Below the pieces are notes generated by a model. The model made no database searches. It saw only the letters and a list, made by a program, of their open reading frames with translations, and had not been told where the DNA came from. A stretch of DNA of 64,000 nt from Janthinobacterium sp. GW458P (GTDB taxonomy: Bacteria > Pseudomonadota > Gammaproteobacteria > Burkholderiales > Burkholderiaceae_D). Both the position numbers and the translations under genes were made by a program. Below are positions 27,330 to 37,199 of this stretch, in pieces. Within the stretch, counting starts at the first letter, position 1; every line of letters begins with the position of its first letter. The stretch covers positions 1-64,000 of the forward strand of contig NZ_NEGZ01000052.1 in the NCBI RefSeq assembly GCF_002127585.1. The letters are read 5' to 3'.

Positions 27330-27357
27330 GGCCAGGCGCTACAGGCGCCGCCTGGCC
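27330..27357. repeat. Hairpin between malK and malE
   Basis: GGCCAGGCG and CGCCTGGCC form a 9-bp perfect stem with a ten-base loop. No T-run follows, so it is more likely an mRNA processing or stabilising structure in the intercistronic gap than a terminator. Confidence 0.5.
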
Positions 27358-27418
27358 TGGTTGCATCGGTTCAGCCTTGAAACTTAATCAACATAAAAAA
27401 AGACAACTGGAGATTGAC

Positions 27419-28639
27419 ATGTCCTTCACGCACCCGAAACGCAGCTTCATCAAAACCACCTTGATCGCCGCCGCCCTGGCCGGCATCGGCAACCTGGCCG
27501 CCGTCAGCCTGGCCAATGCGGCCGAAGCGGGCACCTTGTTGATCTGGATCAATGGCGACAAAGGCTACAAGGGCCTGGCCAAGGTCGGCGAGGAATTTAC
27601 CAAAAAGACGGGCGTCAAGGTCGTCGTCGAGCATCCGGAAGATGCACCCAACAAATTCCAGCAGGCCGCCGCCGCCGGCAAGGGCCCGGACATCTGGATC
27701 TGGCCGCACGACCGCATCGGCGGCTGGATCGATGCCGGCCTGCTGCAACCATTGACGCCAAGCAAGGAAGCGCGCGCCGCCATCCTGCCGCTGGCGTGGA
27801 ACGCCTTCACCGTGGGCGGCAAGACCTGGGGCTACCCGATGTCCATCGAAGCCGTCGCCCTCGTCTACAACAAGGACCTGGTGCCGAATCCGCCGAAGAC
27901 CTTCGAGGAAATCGCCGCGCTGGACAAGAAACTGTCGGCGCAAGGCAAGAAAGCCATCCTGTGGGACTACACGAACACCTATTTCACGTGGCCCCTGCTG
28001 GGCGCCGGCGGCGGCTTCCCGTTTGAAGTCAAGTCCGACGGCCGCTACGACGCGACGAAAACCGGCGTGAACAATGCCGGTGCCGTGGCCGGCGTGAACG
28101 CCGTCATGACCTTGATCAACAGTGGCGCCATGGCCAAGGGCGCCGGCTACGCGGAAATGGAAGCCGGCTTCAACCAGGGCAAGATCGCCATGATGATCAA
28201 CGGCCCTTGGTCGTGGGATAACGCGCGCAAGTCGAAGATCAATTTCGGCGTGGCGACCATCCCTACCGTGGCCGGCAAGACGGCCACCCCGTTCGTCGGC
28301 GTGCTGGGCGCGATGATTTCAAAAGCCAGCCCGAACAAGGACCTGGCAACGGAATTCCTGGAAAACCAGATGCTGCAGATCAATGGCTTGAAAACCATCA
28401 ATGCCGACGTTCCACTGGGCACGCCAGCGAACAAGGTGCTGTTTGCCGAGCTGAAATCGAATCCGAACATCCAGGCGACGATGGAAAGCGCGCAAGCGGG
28501 CCGCCCGATGCCGAACAACCCGGAAATGGGCCGTTTCTGGTCGTCGATGCAATCGGCGCTGGAAAACATCACGCAAGGCCGCCAGAGCACCAAGGAAGGT
28601 CTGGATGCGGCGGCGAAGCGGATCACGACGGCAAACTAA
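27419..28639 (+). CDS. malE: Maltose/maltodextrin-binding protein
   Basis: A 406-residue periplasmic protein with a signal peptide ending near ANAAEA. The mature part starts [37 protein letters not shown], the MalE N-terminal lobe. [15 protein letters not shown] and a late [14 protein letters not shown] segment also match MalE. It delivers maltodextrins to MalFGK. The start at 27419 has CTGGAG seven bases upstream; 14 codons of open frame before it lack such a site. Confidence 0.93.
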   Translation: MSFTHPKRSFIKTTLIAAALAGIGNLAAVSLANAAEAGTLLIWINGDKGYKGLAKVGEEFTKKTGVKVVVEHPEDAPNKFQQAAAAGKGPDIWIWPHDRIGGWIDAGLLQPLTPSKEARAAILPLAWNAFTVGGKTWGYPMSIEAVALVYNKDLVPNPPKTFEEIAALDKKLSAQGKKAILWDYTNTYFTWPLLGAGGGFPFEVKSDGRYDATKTGVNNAGAVAGVNAVMTLINSGAMAKGAGYAEMEAGFNQGKIAMMINGPWSWDNARKSKINFGVATIPTVAGKTATPFVGVLGAMISKASPNKDLATEFLENQMLQINGLKTINADVPLGTPANKVLFAELKSNPNIQATMESAQAGRPMPNNPEMGRFWSSMQSALENITQGRQSTKEGLDAAAKRITTAN

Positions 28640-28647
28640 GTCACTCA

Positions 28648-28696
28648 AGGGGCTAGCCCCTCCGGGGCCGGCATGCGCGCCACCGGCGCGCATGCC
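28648..28696. repeat. Two tandem perfect hairpins between malE and malF
   Basis: The first is the palindrome AGGGGCTAGCCCCT (28648-28661). The second is GGCATGCGCGCC and GGCGCGCATGCC around a three-base loop (28670-28696). No poly-T follows. They occupy the position where the E. coli malE-malF gap carries mRNA-stabilising REP hairpins. Confidence 0.75.
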
Positions 28697-28731
28697 CCCC
28701 GGGTCTTTCACCATCTTCACAGGTATCCATC

Positions 28732-30243
28732 GTGCGCAAGTTTATCGGCCCTACGGTATTGACCATCAGCATGGCGCTGGGTCTGTATCTGCTCTTCATG
28801 TTGTACATTTCCGGCCAGACCATGCTGGCCGCCGTCTTCCTCGGCTTGCTGACCCTGACGACGTTTGTCTTCACGTCGCCGCGCGCCTATGCCTACCGCT
28901 ACCTGTTTCCCGGCATTACGGCCGTCATCGTCTTCGTGCTGTTGCCGCTCGTGTACACGGTGTCGATCGGTTTTACCAATTTCAGTTCGCGCAACCTGCT
29001 CACCTACGAGCGCGCCACGCAGTACCTGCTCGACGAGACGCAGCGCGTGGAAAGCGCCGGCTATGCGATGACCGTGCACCCGGACAACAAGGAATACCGC
29101 TTGCGCCTGGAAAGCCCGGACACGGGCGAAATCCTGCTGACGGCACCGCTGGCCCTGAAGCGCGCCGTGCCGCTGAACGTGGAGGTGGCGCCGCCGGACC
29201 CCGTGCAGGCGCCCGTGCTGGCCCCCGCCCTGCCCATCAAGGACATCATCGCCCTGCAAAAGGACTTGAAGCTGCTCACCCTGGTCCTGCCGAACAGGAT
29301 AGAGCTGCGCATGGTGGGCTTGCGCGAATTCGGCCCCGTCGCGCATGTCTACAAGCAACTCCCTGACCACACCCTCAAAAAAGTCGCCACGGGCGAACTC
29401 GTGACACCGAACTTCAAGACGGGCTTTTATGAAATGCCGGATGGCACGAAACTGGAACCGGGCTTCAAGGTCAACGTCGGCTTCGCCAACTTCGTCAAGA
29501 TTTTCTCCGACGAAGCATTCCGCGGCCCCTTCCTGCGTATTTTTGTGTGGACCATCGTTTTCGCCCTGATCAGCGTGGCCACCACGACTGGCCTGGGCAT
29601 GATGCTGGCCGTACTGCTGAACTGGGATGCGCTGCGCTTCCGCGGCCTGTACCGCACCCTGCTGTTCCTGCCGTATGCCGTACCGGGCTTCATTTCCATC
29701 CTGGTCTTCAAGGGGCTGTTCAACAACAACTTCGGCGAAATCAACCTCGTGCTCGACGCCCTGTTCGGCATCAAGCCCGCCTGGTTCTCGGACACCACCC
29801 TGGCCAAGGCCATGATCCTGATCGTCAACACCTGGCTCGGCTACCCCTACATGATGGTCGTGTGCATGGGCCTGATCAAGGCGATTCCGTCGGACCTGTA
29901 CGAAGCGTCGGCCCTGGCCGGCGCGGGCCCGCTGACGAATTTCTTCAAGATAACGTTACCGTTGATCATCAAGCCGCTGACACCGCTGATGGTGGCCAGC
30001 CTGGGTTTCAATTTTAATAATTTCGTACTGATCAGCTTGCTGACGGGCGGGCGTCCCGATTTCCTCGACACAACCTTACCGGCCGGCACCACGGACTTGC
30101 TCGTGTCCTACACCTACCGCATCGCATTCGAGGATTCCGGCCAGAACTTCGGCCTGGCCGCCGCCATCTCGACCCTGATCTTCTTCCTCGTGGCCGCGAT
30201 TTCGCTGGTCAACATGCGCCTGACGCGCATGAACAAAGCATAA
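28732..30243 (+). CDS. malF: Maltose ABC transporter permease MalF
   Basis: A 503-residue inner-membrane permease, close to the length of E. coli MalF. Three N-terminal helices are followed by a long periplasmic insertion (~90-255), the P2 loop that contacts MalE, then the transport helices. The EAA loop that contacts MalK reads [22 protein letters not shown]. Translation starts at GTG (28732) with only a weak AGG upstream, which may keep it well below MalE. Confidence 0.92.
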   Translation: MRKFIGPTVLTISMALGLYLLFMLYISGQTMLAAVFLGLLTLTTFVFTSPRAYAYRYLFPGITAVIVFVLLPLVYTVSIGFTNFSSRNLLTYERATQYLLDETQRVESAGYAMTVHPDNKEYRLRLESPDTGEILLTAPLALKRAVPLNVEVAPPDPVQAPVLAPALPIKDIIALQKDLKLLTLVLPNRIELRMVGLREFGPVAHVYKQLPDHTLKKVATGELVTPNFKTGFYEMPDGTKLEPGFKVNVGFANFVKIFSDEAFRGPFLRIFVWTIVFALISVATTTGLGMMLAVLLNWDALRFRGLYRTLLFLPYAVPGFISILVFKGLFNNNFGEINLVLDALFGIKPAWFSDTTLAKAMILIVNTWLGYPYMMVVCMGLIKAIPSDLYEASALAGAGPLTNFFKITLPLIIKPLTPLMVASLGFNFNNFVLISLLTGGRPDFLDTTLPAGTTDLLVSYTYRIAFEDSGQNFGLAAAISTLIFFLVAAISLVNMRLTRMNKA

Positions 30244-30253
30244 AGGACAGACC

Positions 30254-31144
30254 ATGGCTATCGTTGTCGACCGTTCCAACCGCTGGCGCATCCTGGCGGC
30301 CCACGTCGCCGTGATCGCGCTGATCGCGCTGGTGATGTTTCCCTTCCTGATGATCCTGTCGATTTCATTACGCCCAGGCAACTTTGCCTCGGGCAGCTTG
30401 ATACCGCCCGAAATCAGCTTCGAGCACTGGCGCCTGGCCCTGGGCATGTCCTACCAGGCCGCCAACGGCGCCCTCGTCGAGCCGGACTTTCCCGTGCTGC
30501 TGTGGCTGTGGAATTCCATCAAGGTGGCCACCATGAGCGCCACCGTCACCGTGCTGCTGTCGACCACCTGCGCGTATGCGTTCGCGCGCATGCAGTTCCG
30601 CTTCAAGTCGCAGACGCTGTCCGCCCTGATGCTGCTGCAGATGTTCCCCGCCGTGCTGGCCCTGGTGGCCATCTACGCCATCTTCGACCTGCTGGGCAGC
30701 TACGTGCCATGGCTGGGCATCGACCACCACGGCAGCCTGGTACTGGCCTACACGGGCGGCATCGCCATGCACATCTGGACCATCAAGGGCTACTATCAAA
30801 CCATCCCCATCGAGATCGAGGAAGCGGCCAAGGTCGACGGCGCCACGCAGTGGCAGGCGTTTGTCTACGTGCTGCTGCCGATGACGGTACCCATTTTGAT
30901 GGTGGTGTTCCTGCTGTCGTTCATCGGCGCCATCATCGAATACCCGATCGCTTCCGTGCTGCTGCATGAGCAGAACAACCTGACCCTGGCCGTCGGCTCG
31001 AAACTATTCCTGTACGAGCAAAAATACCTGTGGGGCGACTTCGCCGCGGCGGCCATTTTGTCCGGCCTGCCCATCACGGCCGTGTTCCTGCTGGCGCAGA
31101 AGTGGATGATCTCCGGCCTGACGGCTGGCGGCGTGAAGGGCTGA
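30254..31144 (+). CDS. malG: Maltose ABC transporter permease MalG
   Basis: A 296-residue permease with six predicted helices and the EAA loop [22 protein letters not shown]. The C-terminal [15 protein letters not shown] is typical of MalG. It pairs with MalF in the membrane. It begins 10 bp after malF with an AAGGA site. Confidence 0.93.
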   Translation: MAIVVDRSNRWRILAAHVAVIALIALVMFPFLMILSISLRPGNFASGSLIPPEISFEHWRLALGMSYQAANGALVEPDFPVLLWLWNSIKVATMSATVTVLLSTTCAYAFARMQFRFKSQTLSALMLLQMFPAVLALVAIYAIFDLLGSYVPWLGIDHHGSLVLAYTGGIAMHIWTIKGYYQTIPIEIEEAAKVDGATQWQAFVYVLLPMTVPILMVVFLLSFIGAIIEYPIASVLLHEQNNLTLAVGSKLFLYEQKYLWGDFAAAAILSGLPITAVFLLAQKWMISGLTAGGVKG

Positions 31145-31146
31145 CC

Positions 31147-32793
31147 ATGCGCCGCGCCCTGACTGCGCTGGCCGCCCTCTTGCTCAGCGCTTCGGCGCAG
31201 GCAGGCAGCCTCAGCTTTGCCGACAACCCCATCGTCTACTTTGCCGTGACGGACCGCTTCGCCAACGGCAATCCCGGCAACGACAATTCCTATGGCCGCG
31301 CCGCCGACCCGCAAGGCGGCGACGTCGGCAGCTTTCACGGCGGCGACCTCGCCGGCATCACGCAGCAGCTCAAAGCCGGCTATTTCAAGGACCTGGGCGT
31401 CAACGCCCTGTGGATCACGGCGCCGTACGAGCAGATCCACGGCTGGGTGGTGGGCGGCAAGCAGCAATTCCGGCATTACGCCTACCACGGCTACTGGGCG
31501 CTCGACTACACGACCATGGACGCCAACATGGGCACGCGCGAGGAACTGCGCGAGATGATCAACACCGCCCACGCGCAAGGCATCCGCGTGCTGTTCGACG
31601 TGGTGCTGAACCACCCCGGCTACGCGGACTTGCGCACCCTGGCCGAATACAAGGTGCCCGTGCTGTGGCCCGGCCATGAAAAAGCCACGCTGCGCGACTA
31701 TCACAGCTTCATCGACTACAACAACTTTGATTTCGCACAATGGTGGGGCCCGGACTGGGTGCGCGCCGGCTTGCCCGGCTACCCCGACGGCGGCAAGGAC
31801 GACTACACGATGCAGCTGGCGTATCTGCCCGACTTCCGCACGGAGAGCGCCAAGGCCGTGGGTTTGCCGCCGATTTTGCAGCGCAAGGCGGACACGCGCG
31901 CCGTCACCCTGCCCGGCACCACCGTGCGCGGCTACCTGGTAAGTTGGCTGGCCGACTGGGTGCGCGAATTCGGCGTCGACGGTTTCAGGGCCGACACCGT
32001 CAAGCACGTGGAACCGAGCAGCTGGCTGGCCCTGCGCGCGGCCGCCACAGAGGCATTACAAGACTGGAAAACGCGCCATCCCGAACAAAAGATCGATGAC
32101 GCACCCTTCTGGATGACGGGCGAAGCGTGGGGCCATGGCCCCGAGCGCAGCGGCTGGCATGACGCCGGCTTCGACTCGATGATCAATTTCGATTTTCAAG
32201 GCCGCGCCGGCGGCGACTGGAAAAGCATCGATGGCGTCTACCGCCAGTACGCGGGCTTGCTCGGTAAACGCATTGGCAATGAGCCCCGCTACGACATCCT
32301 GTCGTATATCTCCTCGCACGACACCAGCCTGTTCCCGCGCGAGCGGCTGAAACATGGCTTGAGCGCCCTGCTGCTGGCGCCGGGCGGCGTGCAGCTGTTC
32401 TATGGCGACGAAAGCGCGCGCCAGCCTGGCGCGGCGCCCGTCGGCGACGAACAGCAGGCCACACGCTCCGACATGAACTGGGACTCGCTCGATGCGGCCA
32501 CCCTCGCGCATGCGCGCAAGCTGGGCCAGTTCCGCCTGCGCCACCCCGCCCTGGCGCGCGGCGCGCATCGGTTGATCCAGGACAAACCGTATGCATTCGC
32601 CCGCGTGACGCAGGATGACGCCGTCATCGCCGTGCCCGAGGCGCAGGGGGCGCTCGAACTGAAAGTCCACGGCGTCTTTGCCGATGGCGCCCTGCTGCGC
32701 GACGCCTACACGCATCAAACATACCTGGTAAAAGATGGCGCCGTCGCCGTGAACGCGGCCGGCACCGTCCTGTTGGAAAAGGCGGCACCATGA
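31147..32793 (+). CDS. malS: Exported alpha-amylase (MalS-like, GH13)
   Basis: A 548-residue enzyme with a signal peptide (LTALAALLLSASAQA), so probably periplasmic. GH13 regions: GVNALWITAPYE, GIRVLFDVVLNH, GVDGFRADTVKH (nucleophile Asp), FWMTGEAWGHG (acid/base Glu) and LSYISSHDTSLF. It would shorten long maltodextrins before uptake. It starts 2 bp after the malG stop, so it is part of the operon. Confidence 0.88.
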   Translation: MRRALTALAALLLSASAQAGSLSFADNPIVYFAVTDRFANGNPGNDNSYGRAADPQGGDVGSFHGGDLAGITQQLKAGYFKDLGVNALWITAPYEQIHGWVVGGKQQFRHYAYHGYWALDYTTMDANMGTREELREMINTAHAQGIRVLFDVVLNHPGYADLRTLAEYKVPVLWPGHEKATLRDYHSFIDYNNFDFAQWWGPDWVRAGLPGYPDGGKDDYTMQLAYLPDFRTESAKAVGLPPILQRKADTRAVTLPGTTVRGYLVSWLADWVREFGVDGFRADTVKHVEPSSWLALRAAATEALQDWKTRHPEQKIDDAPFWMTGEAWGHGPERSGWHDAGFDSMINFDFQGRAGGDWKSIDGVYRQYAGLLGKRIGNEPRYDILSYISSHDTSLFPRERLKHGLSALLLAPGGVQLFYGDESARQPGAAPVGDEQQATRSDMNWDSLDAATLAHARKLGQFRLRHPALARGAHRLIQDKPYAFARVTQDDAVIAVPEAQGALELKVHGVFADGALLRDAYTHQTYLVKDGAVAVNAAGTVLLEKAAP

Positions 32794-33701
32794 GTACCTA
32801 TGACATTTTAGTGGTCGGCGGCGCCGGCATCGACACCATCGTGCGCGTCCCCGGCCTGCAACTGCCCGTGGCCGATTCGCTGCACGTGCCGCCCATCCGC
32901 GACTACGTGGCGCACACGGGCAATGGCGTGGCGCTCGGCTGCCACGCGCTGGGCCTGCGCTGCAAGTTCATCGACTTCATCGGCGACGATGCGCAGGGCG
33001 CGGCCATCCTGCAGCGCTATAAAGAGACCAAGCTCGATTTTTCGCATCTCGTCGAACCGTCGGGCACGCGGCGCAGCGTCAACCTGGTCGACCCGCAAGG
33101 GCGCCGGCTGTCGCTGTACGACGGCCGCCATCCGGAAGACGTGCGCATGCCCGCCGCTTTCTATCTTCCCTACCTGGGGCCGGCGCGCCACGCGCACTTT
33201 TCCATCATGGGCTGGGTGGCCGCGCTGTTTGACGACGCGCAAGCGTGCGGCACCACGGTGTCGACCGATTTGCATGACTGGGATGGCGTCAACCCGCACC
33301 ACAAGGTGTTTGCGCTGCGCGCCGACCTGGTATTCCTCAGCACGGCCGCGCTGGGCGAGCGCAGAGAGTCCGTCATGCGCGCAATTCTTTCGGAAGGCCG
33401 CGCGCAGCTTGTCATCGCCATGGCCGGCGCGCACGGCGCCTATCTGCTGGAACGGGGCAGCGAGCAGGTCCGCCACTTCCCGTGCGCGCCACTCGACCTG
33501 CCCGTGGTGGACAGCAACGGCGCGGGCGACTCGTTCGTGGCCGCGTTTTTGCACGCCTGGCTCGGTGGCGCAGGCCTGGACACCGCCATGCGCCGCGGCG
33601 CCATCGGCGGCGCGTTTGCCTGCGCCCAGCATGGCACGCATGAACGGTTCATCGGCCAGGCGGAGCTGCATGACTTATATCAAGACAGCACTAGCTTATG
33701 A
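32790..33701 (+). CDS. PfkB/ribokinase-family sugar kinase
   Basis: A 303-residue kinase. The N-terminal VVGGAGIDTIVRV and the C-terminal catalytic signature VDSNGAGDSFVAAFLHAWL (anion hole and Asp base) mark the PfkB family. It overlaps the malS stop as ATGA, so it is translated with the maltose operon. Glucose released by the alpha-glucosidase needs phosphorylation, so a glucokinase role is attractive, but the substrate is not shown by the sequence. Confidence 0.85.
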   Translation: MSTYDILVVGGAGIDTIVRVPGLQLPVADSLHVPPIRDYVAHTGNGVALGCHALGLRCKFIDFIGDDAQGAAILQRYKETKLDFSHLVEPSGTRRSVNLVDPQGRRLSLYDGRHPEDVRMPAAFYLPYLGPARHAHFSIMGWVAALFDDAQACGTTVSTDLHDWDGVNPHHKVFALRADLVFLSTAALGERRESVMRAILSEGRAQLVIAMAGAHGAYLLERGSEQVRHFPCAPLDLPVVDSNGAGDSFVAAFLHAWLGGAGLDTAMRRGAIGGAFACAQHGTHERFIGQAELHDLYQDSTSL

Positions 33702-33804
33702 CTTAATATTCTATCAAGCGTAGCATCGAGCTAACGGGCGCATGGCACAATGGCTGCGAATTTCAAACGCTTCACCCTCGCAGACCATTCGAACCGGAGA
33801 CCAC

Positions 33805-35091
33805 ATGAGAATCGAAACCCTGGCCGTGCACGCCGGCTACACCCCCGACCCGACCACCAAGGCCGCCGCCGTCCCCATCTACCAGACGGTGGCCTACGCA
33901 TTCGACAATGCCCAGCATGGCGCCGACCTGTTCGACCTCAAGGTGGCCGGCAATATCTACACGCGCATCATGAATCCCACGCAGGACGTGCTGGAAAAGC
34001 GCGTGGCGGCGCTCGAAGGCGGCGTGGCCGCGCTGGCCGTGGCCTCGGGCATGGCGGCGATTACCTACGCGATCCAGACCATCGCGGAGGCGGGCGACAA
34101 TTTCATCTCCGCCAGCCAGCTGTATGGCGGCACCTACAACCTGTTTGCCCACACCCTGCCGCAGATCGGCATCGAAGTGCGCTTCGCCGATGCGCGCCAG
34201 CCCGAAACCTTCGCCGCCCTCATCGACTCCCGCACCAAGGCCATCTTCTGCGAATCGATCGGCAACCCGCTGGGCAATGTGACGGACGTGGCCAAGCTGG
34301 CCGAAATCGCGCACGCGCACGGCATCCCGCTGATCGTCGATAACACGGTACCGAGCCCCTATCTGTTCCGCCCCATCGAGCATGGCGCCGACATCGTCGT
34401 CCATTCGCTGACCAAATACCTGGGCGGCCACGGCACCACCGTGGGCGGCGCCATCGTCGACAGCGGCAAGTTCCCCTGGGCCGAGCACAAGCAGCGCTTC
34501 AAGCGCCTGAACGAGCCGGACGTGTCCTACCACGGCGTGGTCTACACGGAAGCGTTCGGTCCCGCCGCCTTCATCGGCCGCGCGCGCGTCGTCCCGCTGC
34601 GCAACATGGGTGCGGCCATTTCGCCGCTCTCCGCCTTCCAGCTGATCCAGGGCATCGAAACCCTGGCCCTGCGCATGGACCGCATCTGCGACAACACGCT
34701 GGCCCTGGCCAGACACCTGAAAAACCATCCGAAAGTCGCGTGGGTCAATTACGCGGGCCTGGAAGACCACCCGGACCACGCGCTGGTGAAAAAATACATG
34801 CATGGCCGCGCCTCGGGCATTTTGTCCTTCGGCCTGAAGCTGGCGGCAGGCGAAGACCCGCGCGCGGCCGGCGCCCGCGTGCTCGACGCCCTGCAGCTGT
34901 TTACGCGCCTGGTCAACATCGGCGACGCCAAGTCGCTGGCCACGCATCCGGCCTCCACCACGCACCGCCAGCTCAACCCAGAAGAACTGGCCAAGGCGGG
35001 CGTGTCCGAAGACATGCTGCGCCTGTCCGTGGGCATCGAGCATATCGACGACTTGCGCGAAGACCTGGAACAGGCATTGAACGCGGCCTGA
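33805..35091 (+). CDS. metY: O-acetylhomoserine aminocarboxypropyltransferase / sulfhydrylase
   Basis: A 428-residue PLP enzyme of methionine synthesis that makes homocysteine from O-acetylhomoserine and sulfide. The Cys/Met-metabolism fold is clear: TLAVHAGYTPDPTT, YTRIMNPTQDVLEKRVAALEGG, PLIVDNTVPSPYL and the PLP Lys in VVHSLTKYLGGHGT. The length fits MetY rather than the shorter MetZ or MetB. The ATG at 33805 follows GGAGACC; 21 upstream codons in frame are not used. Confidence 0.9.
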   Translation: MRIETLAVHAGYTPDPTTKAAAVPIYQTVAYAFDNAQHGADLFDLKVAGNIYTRIMNPTQDVLEKRVAALEGGVAALAVASGMAAITYAIQTIAEAGDNFISASQLYGGTYNLFAHTLPQIGIEVRFADARQPETFAALIDSRTKAIFCESIGNPLGNVTDVAKLAEIAHAHGIPLIVDNTVPSPYLFRPIEHGADIVVHSLTKYLGGHGTTVGGAIVDSGKFPWAEHKQRFKRLNEPDVSYHGVVYTEAFGPAAFIGRARVVPLRNMGAAISPLSAFQLIQGIETLALRMDRICDNTLALARHLKNHPKVAWVNYAGLEDHPDHALVKKYMHGRASGILSFGLKLAAGEDPRAAGARVLDALQLFTRLVNIGDAKSLATHPASTTHRQLNPEELAKAGVSEDMLRLSVGIEHIDDLREDLEQALNAA

Positions 35092-35134
35092 GGCACACGC
35101 CCCCCGGAGGGGACTTCATGCCATAATCGGTGCC

Positions 35135-36127
35135 ATGTCTTCCCCTCCTATTCCCCCTGAACAGCCGGCATCCGGCCTGTTCCGCGCCGAATATGCGCGC
35201 CGCATGAACGCCGTGCTCGACCACATCGACCGCCACCTCGACACGCCGCTGGACCTGGCGCAGCTGGCCGACGTCGCGCATTTTTCACGTTTCCACTTTC
35301 ACCGCGTGTTCGCCGCCTGGATGGGCGAAACCTTGGGCGATTATGCGCGCCGCCGGCGCCTGGAAACGGCCGCCTTGCGGCTGGCCGCCCGCCCCGGCGA
35401 AGCGATACTCGACATTGCGCTGGCGACGGGCTTCGGTTCCGGCGAAGCGTTTGCGCGCGCCTTCAAGCTGAAATTCGGCTGCACGCCGACAGCCTGGCGC
35501 GCCGGCGTCGCCGCAAAGAACGCCGCCATGCTCACGGCCATGCGCCTGCGCCGGCAAGATAGCAATCCGGATCAGGCCATGCGCAATGGCGATCAGGAAA
35601 ACGGGCCGAACTTCCCGCACCATGGGCACTCCCATCCACTTGATAGAGAGAGTCCCATGCAAGTCACCATCCTCGACCTGCCGCCCGCCACCGTCGCTTG
35701 CCAGCGCCACATCGGCCCTTACGGCCCCGCCATCAGCGCCTTCTGGCGCGACACCGTCGCGCCATGGATGCAGTCGCACGGCCTGGGCGACGCCACCTGC
35801 TACGGCATCGGCCACGACGATCCCAGTATCACGCCGCCGGACAAATGCCGCTACGACGCCTGCGTTGCCGTGCCGGACTCGTTCCAGTCAGCGGGACGGG
35901 CCAGCCTCACCACCCTGCCGGGCGGGCGCTATGCGGTGGCGCAATTCAAGGGGCCGGCCAGTGCCATCTCCGACGCGTGGACGCGCATGACGCGCGAATG
36001 GCTGCCGTCCAGCGGCCTGCAATGGGACGAACGCCCCTGCTTCGAGCGCTTTTCCGCCGCCACGGCGATGGACCCGGCCACCGGCGAATTTTCCTGCGAA
36101 ATCTGCATCCCCGTGCGGCCGCTGTAG
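35135..36127 (+). CDS. AraC-family regulator with GyrI-like effector domain
   Basis: A 330-residue fusion. Residues ~20-125 are an AraC-type double HTH (LDLAQLADVAHFSRFHFHRVFAAWMGETLGDYARRRR; DIALATGFGSGEAFARAFKLKFGCTPTAW). Residues ~175-330 are a GyrI/Rob-like small-molecule domain (VTILDLPPATVACQRHIGPYG). This HTH-plus-GyrI order is typical of multidrug-responsive regulators. A low-complexity linker joins the two. No obvious target lies next to it. Confidence 0.88.
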   Translation: MSSPPIPPEQPASGLFRAEYARRMNAVLDHIDRHLDTPLDLAQLADVAHFSRFHFHRVFAAWMGETLGDYARRRRLETAALRLAARPGEAILDIALATGFGSGEAFARAFKLKFGCTPTAWRAGVAAKNAAMLTAMRLRRQDSNPDQAMRNGDQENGPNFPHHGHSHPLDRESPMQVTILDLPPATVACQRHIGPYGPAISAFWRDTVAPWMQSHGLGDATCYGIGHDDPSITPPDKCRYDACVAVPDSFQSAGRASLTTLPGGRYAVAQFKGPASAISDAWTRMTREWLPSSGLQWDERPCFERFSAATAMDPATGEFSCEICIPVRPL

Positions 36128-36164
36128 CAGCAGACGGTATCCCGGCCCGCTGCAGCGGCTCGGC

Positions 36165-37199
36165 TCAGTGCCGCTGCAGCAGCCCGGCCACCGCCGCGAT
36201 CCTTTGCCGCACGCTGCCGCCGAGGATAGCAAAGGCGATCCCCCGCCGCGCCAGCTCCGCCTGGTACCAGGCGTGCTGGCGCGCGCGGAAATCCTCGTCG
36301 CGGCGCGTACCGTCCTGGATGAAGGGGAAATCGGGCGCGCACAGCACGACCAGATCGTAATGGTGTTCGGCCAGCCGGGCCAGTTCCGGCTCGGCCTTGC
36401 CGAACATCTCGACGCAGTAAAAGTACGTGGTCAGCGGCGAGGTGTCGCAAAACAGCCAGCGCCGCGCTGTCATGGCCGCCTGCGCCTCGCGTTTGAGCTG
36501 TTCGCGGCCTATCCTGAGCAGATCGTCATAGTGCAGTACGCCATCCTGACTTTCCCACAGCTCGCGGCCATATTCGGCCACCCAGCAAGTATCGAAATGC
36601 GCCGCCAGCGCTTGCGCCAGGGTGCTCTTGCCGCTCGATTCGCCGCCCAGCACGCACACGCGCGTCACAAAATCGGCGCGCACGACGGGCGACAGGAAAG
36701 CTCCGTGCGCCTGCGGGTCTTGCCGCACGAGGGTGCCGGACACGGGCACCAGGGTTCGCGCCTGGTCCACGCTCACGTGCGCCACCGGCCCGCTTGCGTA
36801 ATGCCGCTCCAGCACCTGCGCAAAGCCGGGGCCATAGTCTTCGCTGGTGAAGACGGCATCGACGGGCAAGCCCAGCACCGTCCAGCACAGCCAGCCCATG
36901 AAGTGGCGATGGTCGTCGCCATCGGCGTCGTTGTGCGGCAGCGCGCGCGCCGGCACGCCGCGCGCCGCGCACAGGGCGGCCAGGCGCGCATCGTCGAGCG
37001 CCACGATGTGCGCCTGCGGGAAGCGCGCGCGCAGCCACCGTTCCCGGCGCGCCGGTTCCAGGCCGGGAAATTCGGGCTTGGTGTAGCTGACCAGCAGCAG
37101 TTCTTCGCAGGCGTCCGTGGCGCGCTGTATCAATAGTTCATGGCCCAGGTGCAGCGGACAGAATTTGCCCACCACGAGGCCGCGTTTATAAAGATTCAT
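36165..37199 (-). CDS. NadR-like bifunctional NMN adenylyltransferase / ribosylnicotinamide kinase
   Basis: A 344-residue protein. Residues 1-~165 are a nucleotidyltransferase with GKFCPLHLGH (17-20 HxGH) and SGTLVRQDP, the ISGT-like motif. Residues ~180-340 are a P-loop kinase with GGESSGKST (185-193). This is the NadR layout without the N-terminal repressor HTH of E. coli. No PnuC gene is adjacent. The start overlaps the AMP-ligase stop as ATGA, which ties it to that gene rather than to NAD salvage neighbours. Confidence 0.82.
   Translation of the reverse strand: MNLYKRGLVVGKFCPLHLGHELLIQRATDACEELLLVSYTKPEFPGLEPARRERWLRARFPQAHIVALDDARLAALCAARGVPARALPHNDADGDDHRHFMGWLCWTVLGLPVDAVFTSEDYGPGFAQVLERHYASGPVAHVSVDQARTLVPVSGTLVRQDPQAHGAFLSPVVRADFVTRVCVLGGESSGKSTLAQALAAHFDTCWVAEYGRELWESQDGVLHYDDLLRIGREQLKREAQAAMTARRWLFCDTSPLTTYFYCVEMFGKAEPELARLAEHHYDLVVLCAPDFPFIQDGTRRDEDFRARQHAWYQAELARRGIAFAILGGSVRQRIAAVAGLLQRH

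Noticed and set aside
33740-33804. tRNA-like look (TTCGAACC) before metY
   Set aside because: No cloverleaf, acceptor stem or CCA-adjacent structure can be drawn; it is the metY leader.
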